Source: Lamellibrachia columna
Taxonomy: Eukaryota > Annelida > Polychaeta > Sabellida > Siboglinidae
Assembly (NCBI GenBank): GCA_963662155.1
Contig: OY759274.1
Location: 22,283,457 to 22,347,456 of the forward strand
Direction: 5' to 3'
Length of the DNA: 64,000 nucleotides
The notes beneath the pieces were generated by a model. It ran no database searches. It saw only the letters and a list, made by a program, of their open reading frames with translations, and had not been told where the DNA came from. Shown here piece by piece: positions 15,591 to 36,600 of this stretch (position 1 is its first letter; every line of letters begins with the position of its first letter). A program made the translations under genes and the position numbers.

Positions 15591-15887
15591 ACACATTAAA
15601 CCCACTAACTAAGAACTGTATTCTATTTCTACCAGCACTGAAAATTACTACTACACCAGTGAAAATCTTAGTACGTAAATAGCCCATATTTGCCTGAAAT
15701 AAGAAGTCTTATTTGTTATTTGGGATGGAGTTACAATATTACAAACCATGTTTTTATATCAACATTATAAGGTTTTTTAGTTACTTACACTTTCTTCTGG
15801 AAGAAAGTGGAAGAAACTATTTCTTCCGGGACGGAAGAAACTGGAAAAAAACACCCTTCGGAAGAAACTGCAAACCCTGATGTCAAA

Positions 15888-17239
15888 TAATATCCACATG
15901 AAGGACTATTGTGATTTTCATCCGATGCAACATAAACAAAATCTTCCCAATGCCAACATGGACACAGTAAACAGCCTTCACTCAGGCTCCCTCTCCTTTG
16001 ATGGGACTGTGCCACAGCTTGTAGGGAGGTCCGCAATCACAGTGTGTTCATTCATGGGACGTCCACGTGATTGTTTTGCTTAAAATCGTCTGTCGATAAA
16101 TTTATAAGAGAGGCGATCTGGGTGATTAATAATAATGTCCGTACCATCGTCGTTGCTGTCACTGAACAAAAGTCAGTACTAAGACGGTCTTCTTCATTAA
16201 GCACCTCTTTGTTTGTGACATATTGCCAGATATTGGGCATATGATATTCCCAAGGTCTTAGTACCGATGGTGGGTCAAAAATTCATTCTTATTCTGCGAT
16301 CGTTTTTCAAATTCCAGTGAAACATTATTTTCGCTGGAATATAACACAATCGCTGGGTTAGAATTGTGTGGCCAGTAGTTGGTGAATCTACTATTCACCT
16401 TTTGACACCAACTTTTACACAGGTCTCACTGGCAATTGTGAAAGATTCCAATTATTAACGGTCTGCCAGCCACAGTTTATGGACACGCTAACAATGCACT
16501 TCGGGTCAATAACCGGTAGCAGTATTGTTAGTTTCTTGTCCTAGTGCCTTCACTTCCGATTAGTTGCGTGACGTAACGTCTTTCCTGGTGCATTTAGTTG
16601 TGCTTGTTTTACTTGTTTAATTAAGTCATAAGAGTACACTTGAGTTGTTGACGCATTCCAACTGAATTATGGGGGTTGTAAGCCCCAGCATATAGGCGCA
16701 CTGTTGTTCAAATATATAATTTTAACACAAATAATTACTCATCATTTTTTAATTGAACTGATTATGAAAGAGATTTCTGAACGTCGTTACATAGTTTTGA
16801 TGTTTGCATAACTATTTAAGCAAATTAGCGTTTTAATATAAATAACGCACATTATGCTTTAATATTAGTGATGTTGTGCATACATAGTGCTGTTGTTCAA
16901 ACATAGAGCTGTTGGTCAAACATAATACAGTTGTTCAAACATAGAGCTATTGTTCAAACATAGTGATGTTGTTCAAACATTGTATAGCGAACTCTTTCAA
17001 TAGAAGTAGACTTTGTGCGGCGTCCAAAGAGTTCGAATACAGCAGGTGTGGAATTTCTTCACGTGCATTAATCCCTGTACCAGCATGTTGAACATTTATT
17101 ATTGACGCGCACTATAAGAGCCAGTTGGTTGAAAAGCTACCTGTGCGCCACCTAGTGTGAGTGGTTTTCTGGATGCGTGATTTGATAACTTAAGCTTGAA
17201 GAGGTTCAACGGGGAATGACATTTTTATGTCGTAACTTT
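15888..17239. other. no gene; short 21-bp degenerate repeat inside
   Basis: No coding exon supported. At 16881-16980 about five imperfect ~20-bp units of (t)tgttcaaacatagagctg occur. The rest is AT-rich. Confidence 0.5.
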
Positions 17240-17525
17240 CTAGCAGGGGAAGGCGGCTGGAGAAGATGATGATGTCGTGCAGTAAAGTGAACGTGATATT
17301 CTTAATCAAGAGAACCCGGATTCGAATCCTCATGCTCTCGTTTCGAAGATTGCGCAATTTTGTTCACTCCACGTTGCGTTAGTTCACACAGCTGTATAAA
17401 TGTGTGAACAAATAGTCTTCGTGCCGTAATTACATTTTGGCTTAGTGCTTCCCAAGTCGACTTGATATTGGAATGAACAGGCGTGTCAGTGGTGAAGTCC
17501 AAAGCGCTTTGAGCGGTTCCTAGCA
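17240..17525 (+). mobile_element. SINE (family A), diverged copy
   Basis: The tRNA-like head contains a box-B-like ggattcgaatcc near 17328. It is followed by the shared body (tttcgaagattgcgcaattttgttcactcc, then gctgtataaatg, then a tattggaatgaacaggcgtg block) and tail (aagcgctttgagcggttcc). The same order is seen in copies at 21.6, 47.5 and 49.3 kb. Several substitutions mark it as old. Confidence 0.8.
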
Positions 17526-17927
17526 CCGGGTAGCGCGCAGCGTAAAAACGTCGTTATGCTAGTGGCGAGGAATGGATCATATTTTACATTCGCAGTGTCT
17601 GCGGTCATACATTTGACACCGAGGATCTGCACAAAGATATATGGTGGTCATATCACGCTACTGCTTATTCAACCGGAAAAGTTCTGGTCAAGTCCATGTG
17701 ATTATGACCCATTCGTTTTGGGCGCCAAACATCGACGGATTGAGGACACGCAAACATACATATTACTGAGTGGACATCGTTAATGTCAACGTTAATAATA
17801 TCAGTGCTGTGATATATGGCCTGCAGGTGTGAGGTACAATGAACGGCTGAATCGATGCTATGCGGTCCATACTGATGGCTCATGTCAGGTTACTCGGAAG
17901 TAAATATGCATATCGTCAGAGTAATCT

Positions 17928-18300
17928 AGCTGCCTGTGAAGTATATGATCTCGGTTGTGTACATGTGTAACACATGTAGCAGCCGGTGCAGTATATGATA
18001 TCGGTTGTGTACATGTGTAACACGTGTAGCTGCATGTGAAGTACATGATCCCGGTTGTGTACATGTGTAATACACAGTTAGCCGCCTGTGCAGTATATTA
18101 TGTCGGTTGTGTACACCTGTAACACATGTAGCCGTCTGTGAAGTATCTGATCTCGACTGTATACATGTCTAGCACATGCAGCTCGTATGTGTAGTCTCGG
18201 ATCCCAAGTGTGTTCACGTCTAACACGTTTAACTCATATGTATAACCTTTGGTCCCGGTTATGATGTACATATCTAAACACATGTATTATGTCTGTAAAG
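17928..18300. repeat. about 50-bp degenerate tandem repeat, about 7 copies
   Basis: Units contain gtatatgatctcggttgtgtacatgtgtaacacatgtagc. The first four are close and later ones increasingly diverged (catgtctagcacatgcagctc). Unit length is roughly 50-53 bp. Confidence 0.8.
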
Positions 18301-20328
18301 CTGACAGCGTTAACGTTTGCCACAGCTTTTTGTACCGAGCCACCGGAAGTTACATTTTCAAACAGTGTATTATTACGTCGCATGTCGTGTCAACATGTCG
18401 TGCATCGCACTGTGATTCGGTGCAGCGAGAGACAGATTGACGGGCTCTCTGTTGAACGCTGTGGTGTAGTTGTCATGACAAATAGTGTTGTTTCTATCGC
18501 ACCAGTGTCTCTAGTGTCTTCGGAGAATCGACACAATGTAGATCGTAATTACGTAGAATATTGTTTGACTGGATATCGTGACTACGGAAGTTTCAGTGAA
18601 GTAAACTAAGGATAAAAAGTACGTCATATTCGTTTAAACGTTGAATTGCTCAGTGGTTTAACCTTTCGCAACCTGCTTTCAGAGTATGTATAGTTTTGAT
18701 AGATTAGTCACCGCCGTGATTTAAATAGTCATGCAGGCGACGACGATGGCACAGGAAAAACGCTTTTTTAAATTTAATGTCAAGTGGCGTAAATGCTAAC
18801 TGCACTGCACAGTTCACGCAGTGATCCTTGTGAGTTAAATTTACGAGCGAGTCTTGTAAAGTGTATAAACCAACGTCGTGGCTTCGGCTGGAGCCACAAC
18901 GGCAGATCACTGGGTATAACGAACGTGCTCTGACGTCACACTGTCTTCCGCAGTTGTTTCATTTGTCACGAGAACGTGATAAATAATCGTGTGTGCGTGC
19001 GTGCGCGCGCGCCTGTCTGTCTGCGTGCGTGGGTGCATGCGTGCGTGCGTCTGCATAGTTACTCTTTCTGTCTTTTTGTGAGATCCTCTGTATTACTTGG
19101 GAAACAATCCATAGCATATTCGAAACGAGTTGTGGCGTGTTAACACTGCATCCGTTATGGAACGGACTGTCAATATACTGTAACTGAGCATCAAAAAACT
19201 GCATTAACGGTGAATACACTGTCATTAATCGTTAAATTTGATGAAAAATAACGAACGCAGGCCGACACGTCGTCAAACAACGACACTGCAACAAACGCTG
19301 TTCGAAGGTGAATAATCGATGCTGCATCATCCGCGAGTTAAGCGAACGATGGATTGTAGAAAGAGGACCGCCGGAAATGAGCGATGACAAACAAGCCGTG
19401 AGATTATCCAATAACGACCGGTATATGCTCAGCATTCAACAACGCTTCACAATAGTGTTGACGTTTCGATTTAAGGGTTCGCCGCCACTCGATCAGTTTC
19501 AAACGCAGCTACAGGGCGTGCGAACACATACAACTGCACATTCAGACGATAAGCCACGGCGATGCTTTCCGCGTTGCGCAGAAAGAAAGAAAACTGATTT
19601 GTATTAATAAAAAATCCGGTTAAGACACATCATTGTGAAGGACGTTTGAAGTTGGCCATCGAACGGAGATCGCAAGGAAGTTACACAAACTAAATGTGGT
19701 TAAAGAAAAGGGGGCGAAATATGTTTATGCCTACTGAAAAAATAAATTCTTTTCGTACCGCACTTGTATACACAAACGTTGCATGTGGGTTATTTTATAT
19801 GTGTAAGCTTAACGTACTAATCAAGTTTATTCTATAGTAAAATAAATGAAGCATGTTCCAAGCCTGTCGCCGTATTTATAATTAATAGCATGCGGCGCAC
19901 TAAAACATTTTGGAAGAATTAATTAATCATGTTTTTGTTGCGTCACGTGAGCCAAACAAGGCCAACCATTATTAAAAACTACGAACTGTGAAAACAGATC
20001 ATTAATGCAGGTTCAATATAGTTCCATTTTCCTGTGACGAATGCAATGTTATTTATTTCTTATTAGCTCGCGTTTATAATGACCCACGTATAAGATAGAA
20101 TGAACGAACCTTGCGAAACTACCAGCGGCATAGGCCCTATCTAGGATCTCGCAAAAGGGGTGGCCGCGATTAGTCGCCCGTTAGTTTTTCATGCCACCGT
20201 GTGGTGGCCCAACAGGTTACATACGAAATAAAATTCAGCCCAAATACGCTGCTGGGGACTACTTATTTATATTAATACTGCGTTGAGTGCCAGTTCCTCT
20301 CAAGACTTACACTTGCTTCCTTTTGCAG
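18301..20328. other. intergenic, upstream of the ankyrin gene
   Basis: No recognised protein. A GTGC/GCGC tract lies at 18991-19050. The splice acceptor at 20321-20328 (ttttgcag) implies that a 5' non-coding exon of the ankyrin gene lies somewhere upstream, but I cannot place its donor or a promoter. Confidence 0.4.
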
Positions 20329-20344
20329 GAAGCTAACGACAACA

Positions 20345-27634
<7,290 letters not shown>

Positions 27635-28120
27635 TTGACGTCTCTTCTGGTAGTTCCATGTGCCGTGAACGTCATTGACACGCGCCGTACAATATGTTCG
27701 TAGCAGATTATTTACTCAGTGGTCCCCGTATAGCACAGTCATGCCAGTAACACAGATGTAGTAACAAAGTGTACCACGTGGACATTCTCATTCACCGAAC
27801 TCACTCGTCGAGTGCCAGCGTTTGATCAGAACTGCGTGCCACAAGTTGTGCGTCTTATTCTGTCGTTCAGTTCACCATTTTTTTTAGAACGTTTATTACC
27901 GCTGACGTCTTGCACAAAACTTATTATGCATGAAATCTAACTTATATAGTAAAAGCTGACTTGTCGTGCAAGAAAGCGAATTTGCTTTATAAAAAAGCCT
28001 CAGATAACATTCCCTATGTGCAACAAAGCTATTTTAGCAACAATGGAGGCTGCGTATCGAAGGGCGACCGAATTGGCAGAGATATGTGGGAAATACACGC
28101 AATAAAAATAAGAGCTTTCC
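27635..28120 (+). terminator. 3' UTR and polyadenylation signal of ankyrin gene
   Basis: AATAAA at 28101-28106 is the first canonical poly-A hexamer after the TAG stop. A second lies at 28647-28652, so a longer 3' UTR is possible. End of transcript not proven. Confidence 0.5.
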
Positions 28121-28204
28121 TAAGTTATGCTTTCAATATAGAGATGATGAATGGTACTCAGATACGTTGAATCTATGCGCAGTGTACATGACCTCTGACA
28201 GTCT

Positions 28205-28209
28205 GTGTC

Positions 28210-28269
<60 letters not shown>

Positions 28270-28270
28270 T
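28205..28270. repeat. (TGCG)n microsatellite
   Basis: About 16 TGCG units, the same motif as in ankyrin intron 4. Confidence 0.95.
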
Positions 28271-29097
28271 ATCATCATGTTCGTCTGCTTGATGGTTTGT
28301 CTCCTGTTTACACATGTATATATGCTACTGCTGATCTGTCGCCATTTATGATATTTGCATATCTATACGTACTCAAGATATTTCACTCTAAGGTAAACTA
28401 ACCGTAGTAGCTATCTTGCAGTTATTGTAACATTAATCACACTAATTATGGTTAGTATTATTATGTAAGACGGACATTCATGATGAATCGCAGATTTTCG
28501 GTGTTCAATGTTGCAGGTAGTGACGATCACATCCTATCGTCTGACTAATGTTATGTCCAGCTTATGGTCAGACTTCTGGTCACGCACCGTGGCGTGTATT
28601 AATTTATGCTGTCAGTTATTACGATGTGTTAATGTGATGCAACGTAAATAAACGTTATTGATTTTACGTGGAACCGTGGCGTTAACTAGATTTGTAGCGT
28701 GTTTCTGCTTACTGTATATCGGATTGGTCAGGTTCTAGACGAATTCAACAACCATTCAGTTATCTAACTCATAAATATATTCGTAACTTCGTATTTACCA
28801 GTTAGAATAACTTCTTCACAATATGTCATAGTCGACGGTGACACAAATGTTGTGTTCTGTCTCTATGTTTTAATCTTCGATATGAAATTAGTCCTGTACT
28901 AGCTTACAGCCTTACACCCAATAGTGTCCGGTAACGAAGCCACTGTGACGCTATCTGGAGAGTGACTCACCACTCAATTCGCGCACTGTTTCCATTTTTT
29001 TCGACAGGTAGGAAAACATATCGAGCAGGAAACACGTAAGTAAATAACTTTTGTGGAATGTGGAATAGCAGCCATGGTGTTATCTGAAGCGTCGAAA
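28271..29097. other. intergenic, nothing recognised
   Basis: AT-rich and without supported exons. A second AATAAA of the ankyrin 3' flank lies at 28647. Confidence 0.45.
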
Positions 29098-29960
<863 letters not shown>

Positions 29961-30309
29961 GAGACAGTAAACATGTAAACCAGGTAAGCGTATCACTAAG
30001 AAACTTGCCAACTGAAACGAATGTCCCAGTTCATATGCATTTGGCTGGACTAAGAAGGACAGTAGATGGGAGCCTGTATGGGCGACCCTACCTGAAGCCG
30101 AACAAAAACGTTTAATTAAATGAATGTTGATGTATCTATTATAGAAGACAACTTGTTTGGGAGCCCTGATTATTATAAGCACCTTCAGTGAGACAGGTAT
30201 GCTGAAAATACTGGGGTGGATGATCTTTGCATAACGAAGGGGAGACGCTATCGGCTCTATGGTCTACATGGTGTTACGTATAAAATAGGCAATGGCCAGG
30301 TGGATATGC
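29961..30309. other. intergenic, nothing recognised
   Basis: No gene or repeat is supported between the purine tract and the GAT-rich patch. Confidence 0.4.
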
Positions 30310-30430
30310 CAACGTGAAAATAGTGGTGATGATGAGGATTATGATGATTATGACGACGATAATGATGATGATGGGGTGGTGGCGACGACAACAACGACCA
30401 CGACCACGACGATGATGATGATGAATTTAT
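30310..30430. repeat. imperfect GAT/GAC trinucleotide patch upstream of PAICS
   Basis: Interrupted gatgatgat/gacgacgat/accacgacg repeats about 200 bp upstream of the proposed PAICS start codon. It may lie in or near the promoter; no TATA box or Inr could be assigned. Confidence 0.7.
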
Positions 30431-30611
30431 TATGACCATCAAAACACCCTGCATCATGAGTATAAGCTGAGGTGACATAGAATGGTGGCGTCATCTAGCG
30501 AGTCACACAGAGACGGGTGACCTGTCATTTTGGTCGCAAGGTGTCAGTTCGATTGGCGCCAGCTGCGAAAACGTGCAAACTTCGCTCAAACAGTGGGTGC
30601 ATTCTCGAAAG

Positions 30612-30618
30612 ATGTCAG
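30612..30618 (+). CDS. PAICS: proposed PAICS first coding exon (7 nt)
   Basis: ATGTCAG followed by the strong donor gtgcgtat. It supplies Met-Ser and the first base of a Gly codon, matching the phase required by the 32477 acceptor. The N-terminus then reads [19 protein letters not shown], with the same spacing from Met to EGKTK that I know from vertebrate PAICS. An A is present at -3. A short upstream ATG frame of 12 codons (30482-30520) would be in the leader if transcription starts before it. The assignment rests on phase, consensus and length, not on transcript data. Confidence 0.6.
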
Positions 30619-33600
30619 GTGCGTATGATGCTTCCTCTGTCGAATATGCAATGCATTTGTGTTAACTGGCACCTGCTCTATGCTTACATAAATGTTAAAG
30701 AAGTTCATCGAATGCGAAGACCAGGCTTCGACCCTTCGTTTTCCGAAATGACCTGTTTTCGAACGATTATGGCCGGGCCCATTTTCCAGCTAGGAGCGGA
30801 CAGTAACTCAACTAGTCTAAGTTACACCCTTTGGCTTTGTGGAACTTTGTCACGGGATAGCATGGGCTAATAGCTTCTGTGATGGCTCATGCGAAGGCAG
30901 AAACTGAATGTCCGAGAGTGGAGTATTGCCACAGTTAGACATTTTAGTCGTAATTTAGACGGTTGTCTATTTGTGTGACAGTGACACACTTATTTTTTCC
31001 ACTCCACTAGCCTAGGCCCTAGGTCTAGCCCGGGCCTACTACTGCCACTACTCCACTAGGTTTAACATCGTGACTTGAATTTCAGTAAAAGGAGCTGCTA
31101 TGCTTTGTTGCAGAATTGATTTTAGATAAAGCCAAGGATATCCATCTTGCAATTTTTTGCATCTAGATGGTTTGTACCCACAAGAGTAACTCGATCAAAA
31201 AATTCTATTTTGTAGTACTGTACGTCTATTTTCCAGTAATGCTGACTGACCATGGCTTGAAACTTATATCGGTGGCATTTTGAAGCTTATGTACTTTTGT
31301 TAATTCGACATTGCCCCAATTCACTGAGCTGCAAATGAATAACTACATAGACAGTTTATATATCATATAGTTTTTTGCAGTAGGATGAAGAAAAGTCAAG
31401 TTGCCATTGGGTAGTTAAAAAATATACATATTTTTCAGAAGATACGCTAACTATTCCCTTCTAAAAAAGGTATGTTCTTATATAGCGCAGTATCCAGTCC
31501 TTGGACTGTTCAAAGCACTTCACCTCCTATTCATTCCAACGCCATCTCGACTTATCTGCTATCTATGCCAGGAGAAGTAAAAGATCCCACACAGTGGGTC
31601 GATGTGATAGACCAATGTGGGTATATTACAGAGTCCATGCAGCAGTGCATATGTAGAGTTTTGCAAAGGCCAACTTACTTTTCTAAGCTTTCACAAGTTA
31701 TGGAGCAAGGTCAAGAATAGGCGGACAGTGCACATGAGTGACAGAAGATTAGATAGAAAGTACACATGAATGATACACAGAAAGTATGTACAAACACACA
31801 CTACCCCAACCAGTCGCATGTCTGCCTGACTAATTTTCCGCGATGTGCATCAGATGGCTGCATCTTTATAGGTACTCGGGCTTAGGTAACCTAGCATACA
31901 TAGCAATCTAGAAACAAGATTTTATTGTAATAATACGTAAGCTTCATCAGACATCAAATGTCGCCTCAATCTCTCTCTTATGATGATCTAAAATAGTAGT
32001 ACACTGGACAAATGGAGGCAAGCCCTTGCCTAAAGCTTCATGTTCTTGGGGGATGAAGTCACTGTGACCCAAAATCACCTGTATCTAATATGTTTGAACA
32101 TTATAATTAAATATGACATGATATGAATTGAAAATAGAACAAAACCAAAATACATATAATCTATGTGTTGCGATATACTGCTGTAGCTTATAGAATACTA
32201 AATTGGCTGAAGGACATCTATAAAAACGGTTAAAAAGTAACAGTTGCAAAGTAATATATACAAGTATTGTTTTGGTGTAATATACTAATATACATAGTTT
32301 AATTTTTAGTATACTTATGTTTTACGGTAATTCTATCAGTGGGGCATTCTGACCAAGTGGTCAGAGCATTCCGACCGAGCGTTTGGAGCATTGCGACTGG
32401 TGCATTCAAGCAGAAGTGCATTCTGATTGGGTTCCCTTTGGCCCATAAACATGTTGGCATGTCTTTCCATTTCCAGGAGACAGTGAACTGAAGTTGGGGG
32501 AGGTCATCATCGAAGGCAAGACAAAGGTTGTTCATCAACTCGCAGATGAACCCGACAAGGTACTCCTGCAGTCCAAAGACAGAATCACCGCCGGCAACAA
32601 TGCCAGGTCACATGACATGCAGGGCAAAGCAGCCATCTCCACGGCAACCACATCACTTGTATTTGGTCTGCTTGCGGATGCAGGTACAGCTCCTTCCAAG
32701 TTTACTTTTAAATTTGTTCAACGCAGTTGGAATTATAATTTGAAATATGCCAGGTTGTTGTACAGACTGACAGACTGACACAAGATATCAATGGCTACTT
32801 TCATTACTAACTGGATTTACTTTGTCAAGCATCTGTAATCTAATGAAACCTCCTAAAATTAACATCACACATCTTTTCACAATGTGTAGCTACCGAAAAT
32901 GGAATCATGCACACAAAGAAAACATTTTTCAATGTGCCATCTTGTGACAGTTCTGGTGTATTTTCCTTTAACTTTACATAACAATTTAAAGCCTCAGATT
33001 GTCAAAAAAGTCTTTAAATGTTCCAGGTGTTTTCACAAAGTTATCGCCAACGTGCCCTAATTACCTCTACCACGAAGGGGCCAGGAAACACTTTGTATCA
33101 AATAAACCTGAATACGATCCAACAAAACAAGGTTTCTTCATGTCCGTTTTCACCTTGATAATTAAATTTCTATCATAACACTGGTTTCAGTGGTTTGACC
33201 TAGTGCTGTTGACATGAAACTTACAAACAACTATGCAAGCTAATGTCATATCACTCATGTTATTGCAGGTGTGCGTAGTCACTTTGTAAGACAGCATGGA
33301 GAGAGCGGATTCATCGCCCGCCGTTGTGAGATGGTCCCTATTGAGTGGGTCACTCGCAGAGTAGCCACGGGATCCTTCCTGAAACGCAACCCGGGAGTGA
33401 AGGAAGGCTACAGGTTCACTCCGCCCAAGCTGGAGACGTTTTATAAGGTTTGTCTTTGTTATGACAAGTAAATAAGTTTACATTCTCCTCAGACCTCCTG
33501 TATACAGTCACCAATTGCAGAATATTGTATTTAATTTAAAATAAACTGTAATTGTCAGTTGTAAATTTTTATTTTATCATGCATGTAAATGAAGTGTGCA

Positions 33601-36600
33601 GGTTACTGAATAAAATGGATTGTTAAATAGTAAAAAAAAACTAGAATTAATTAGAGTAACAATACAATTAAAACACCAACTAACTGACCATGTATAGTTA
33701 AGTACTATCCATCAGTGTGTTCAAATACACATGCATACTTCAAGTACAATTACATTTGGAGTTCCAATACAGCTGTACTTATAATTTTATGTTTCCAAAA
33801 TGTCTTTTCATTTCTTATCAAACATGTTATTGAAGAACTTGTCTGACAGCTGCTGACTTCAGTTGGTTTACTAAAGCCCAGCAAAAGTAAATAAACAATT
33901 GGTATATGTACTACTGTTTCATAAAATACATAACTTTTCAGTTTAATTTACTTCCCCCATTGTGTATGTTCCAGGACGATGAGGCGAACGACCCCCAGTG
34001 GTCAGTGGAACAGATCCTCGCCGCTCGGTTCAAGTGTGGAGGTGTCGTGATCGGTGCAACGGAGGCTAACATCATGGCGAGGATGACTATCACTGTGTTT
34101 GAGATCCTAGAGAAAGCTTGGGCATCTGTTGACTGCAGTCTCATCGACATGAAGATAGAATTTGGCATCGACACTACTACTGGTGCGTGGTGATTGTATT
34201 GCATACGGCACACCACTGTACTCTTTTTGTTACGGTGGACTCCACTTAAAGGGAAACAAAAGTCATGGTTTTGGGGCAATGCATCTAAACGAGTTAATAA
34301 CACAAAACATGTGTAACTAAAATCAAGTATATCACGCCAGTGATTTTCTCAGAATTTTTTCTAAAAGTGGAATATTCTGGTCAAATCTTTGACAGCTGCC
34401 ACAGCTGACATGTTTATTGGGTGACCAATAAGTGCCTGGCAGTTCTAAGAAATCGACTTTCAGTGATATGCAAATGCATTCGATCAAAATTGAAGGGCCA
34501 GAAGCAACGCAAACTCTCACTCAAGCGAGCTGCTAAGTCAGAAGTTAAGTAAGCAGAGGCCAAAATATGTTGGATAAATTGAGTTTAGATGCAAACAGCA
34601 TGGCTACATCCTATTGACAAGAGCGAATATTGCCAGATTACAAGCACTCGTGATGTAGGGTTATCCGTATGGCATGGTCCATGAACTTAAGATGTGTGTT
34701 CAACAAGGTAATCCTAGTAAACCACTATTGTGGATCGCTATTCTTCATTGTAGTTACAATGTTTTAGTAACTCTTATAGGTGCATAGGCCCAAAACCATG
34801 ACTTGTTTCGCTTTAACAGAATTACTGACAATAGAAACAGCTGTTTAGAATCAAACATGCTTGCTAGGGTGGAATTCTAATATGCACCGCTTAAGTGAAT
34901 CATGCGCTTAATAGAATCACATTGTTCTGGCCTGAATTGGATCAGGCACTTAATAGAATCACTTTGTTATGGCCTGAAGTGAATCAGGCATTTAATAGAA
35001 TCACATTTTAACAAGATTGCCATCTCGAACAACAAGTTCCAGATGGCAAGTGGACAAGGAAGCCATTGGCTTATCGAGAGTCCAACAATTTTCTCATCTA
35101 TGTGAAGTGAATCAGGCATTTAATAGAATCACATTTTAACAAGATTGCCATCTCGAACAACAAGTTCCAGATGGCAAGTGGACAAGGAAGCCATTGGCTT
35201 ATCGAGAGTCCAACAATTTTCTCATCTATGTGTAGCCCGCCCTTATCAGATATCTCAATTCTATTTTTAAACATATTCACACTACTAGAATTAACACAAT
35301 CATTTGGCAGTTTGTTCCATTCATTTATCACCCTCTGTGAGAAAGAGTACTTTCTCATATCCAACATACACTGCTCCTTAACTAATGCTGCTTTGTGTCC
35401 TCTGGTTCTACTGCCTTCTTTAAGTTTGAAAAACATATTCCTATCAACATCCTCATAACCGTTCACTATTTTAAACACTTCTATTTGGTCTCCTCTTAGT
35501 CTCCTGGTCTCTAGTGTTGAAATTGTTCTGGCCCATAGTGAATCAGGCATTTAATAGAATCACATTGTTCTGGCCCATAATGAATCAGGCATTTAATAGA
35601 ATCACATTGTTCTGGCCCATAGTGAATCAGGCGATTAATAGAATCACGTTGTTTTGGCCCAAAGGGAATGGAAACATTTCTGTTTTGAAATTTGTTTGAT
35701 ACATCGAAAAGGACACGAGTGTTACAAAAATTACCAAAAATACAGGAGTTCTTTTCACTGTGGGTAACTAGAGCACTGCACTGTAAATTGAGAGAACCGG
35801 CGTTCCAATCTACCGGCTGCTGTTTCGAAACTTAGTCAGTTTCGTTCACCTCACATTGCTCCAGTTTACTCAGTTGTATAAATGAATACTAGATGTAGAC
35901 AGTGGCTATGTACGAAAGATTCAGGACATCATTTGCCATAAATAATGACAGTTGACACATGATCTATGTTTTATTTTCACCGCTGTGTGACGCCACTGTA
36001 GGCGAGGTCTTGTTGGCCGATGTCATTGATTCTGACTCATGGCGTCTCTGGCCCTCTGGTGACAGACGACTCATGAAGGACAAACAGGTGTATCGGGAGT
36101 TGACAGACGTGACCTCTGAGGCACTGCTAGAGGTCAAGCGGAACTTCACCTGGGTCCTTGACAAGCTCAAGGTAAATGACGAAACATGTTCCTACACTGG
36201 TATGTTTATTCAGGCCTGGGAGGCAGTCCTGGGGCCAGTTGCATTACAATGTAATCTATTACTATTATTATTACATACTGAAGGCAAAGTAATCTATTAC
36301 ATATGAATCTATTACTATTACATTTTCCATTGCAACTAGTTTTGGAGTGCTAGAGCATAGAACCATCTACAGTGACAGTAGAATTTCATCTGAATATACA
36401 CCACAACATGCCAGCCAGTATTATAGGGACACAAGGGCTCATTTCAGATTTGCTCAAACCAGATAATGACAGTTACTTGTTCATCATGTGATGCCAAGAT
36501 ATACCCTTTGCTCTTGCTCACACACATTCGTGGCTTTGTTTGGAGTTTATTGTAGAAAGCAGTTGTGCTGTGTGAGGCGTCACACCTATTGTCAGAACTT

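Larger units (their letters stand above)
13250..15879 (-). mobile_element. hAT-like DNA transposon, 2.63 kb, internally rearranged
   Basis: The flanks are atgtcaag (13242-13249) and atgtcaaa (15880-15887), an 8-bp target duplication with one mismatch. Ends are related in inverted orientation: left catgatttggtttcttccg, right (reverse complement) cagggtttgcagtttcttccg. Both ends continue with multiple ttcttcc/ggaagaa motifs (13260-13345 and 15790-15868). Eight-base duplications and CAGGG-type ends are typical of the hAT superfamily. Inside are a BED zinc-finger exon on the minus strand and a 52-copy 20-bp array. No catalytic transposase region was found, so the copy is probably non-autonomous. 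Confidence 0.7.

Noticed and set aside
14534..15687. Three overlapping minus-strand frames of about 345-360 codons with repeating SSGSQVCLQAVR peptides
   Set aside because: They are the three frames of a 20-bp minisatellite that lacks stop codons; all frames open equally, which is not expected of a gene.
30482..30520. ATGGTGGCGTCATC as PAICS start codon
   Set aside because: Its frame reaches TGA after 12 codons, and its only close donor leaves phase 2, which does not fit the main 32477 acceptor; ATG at 30612 fits better.
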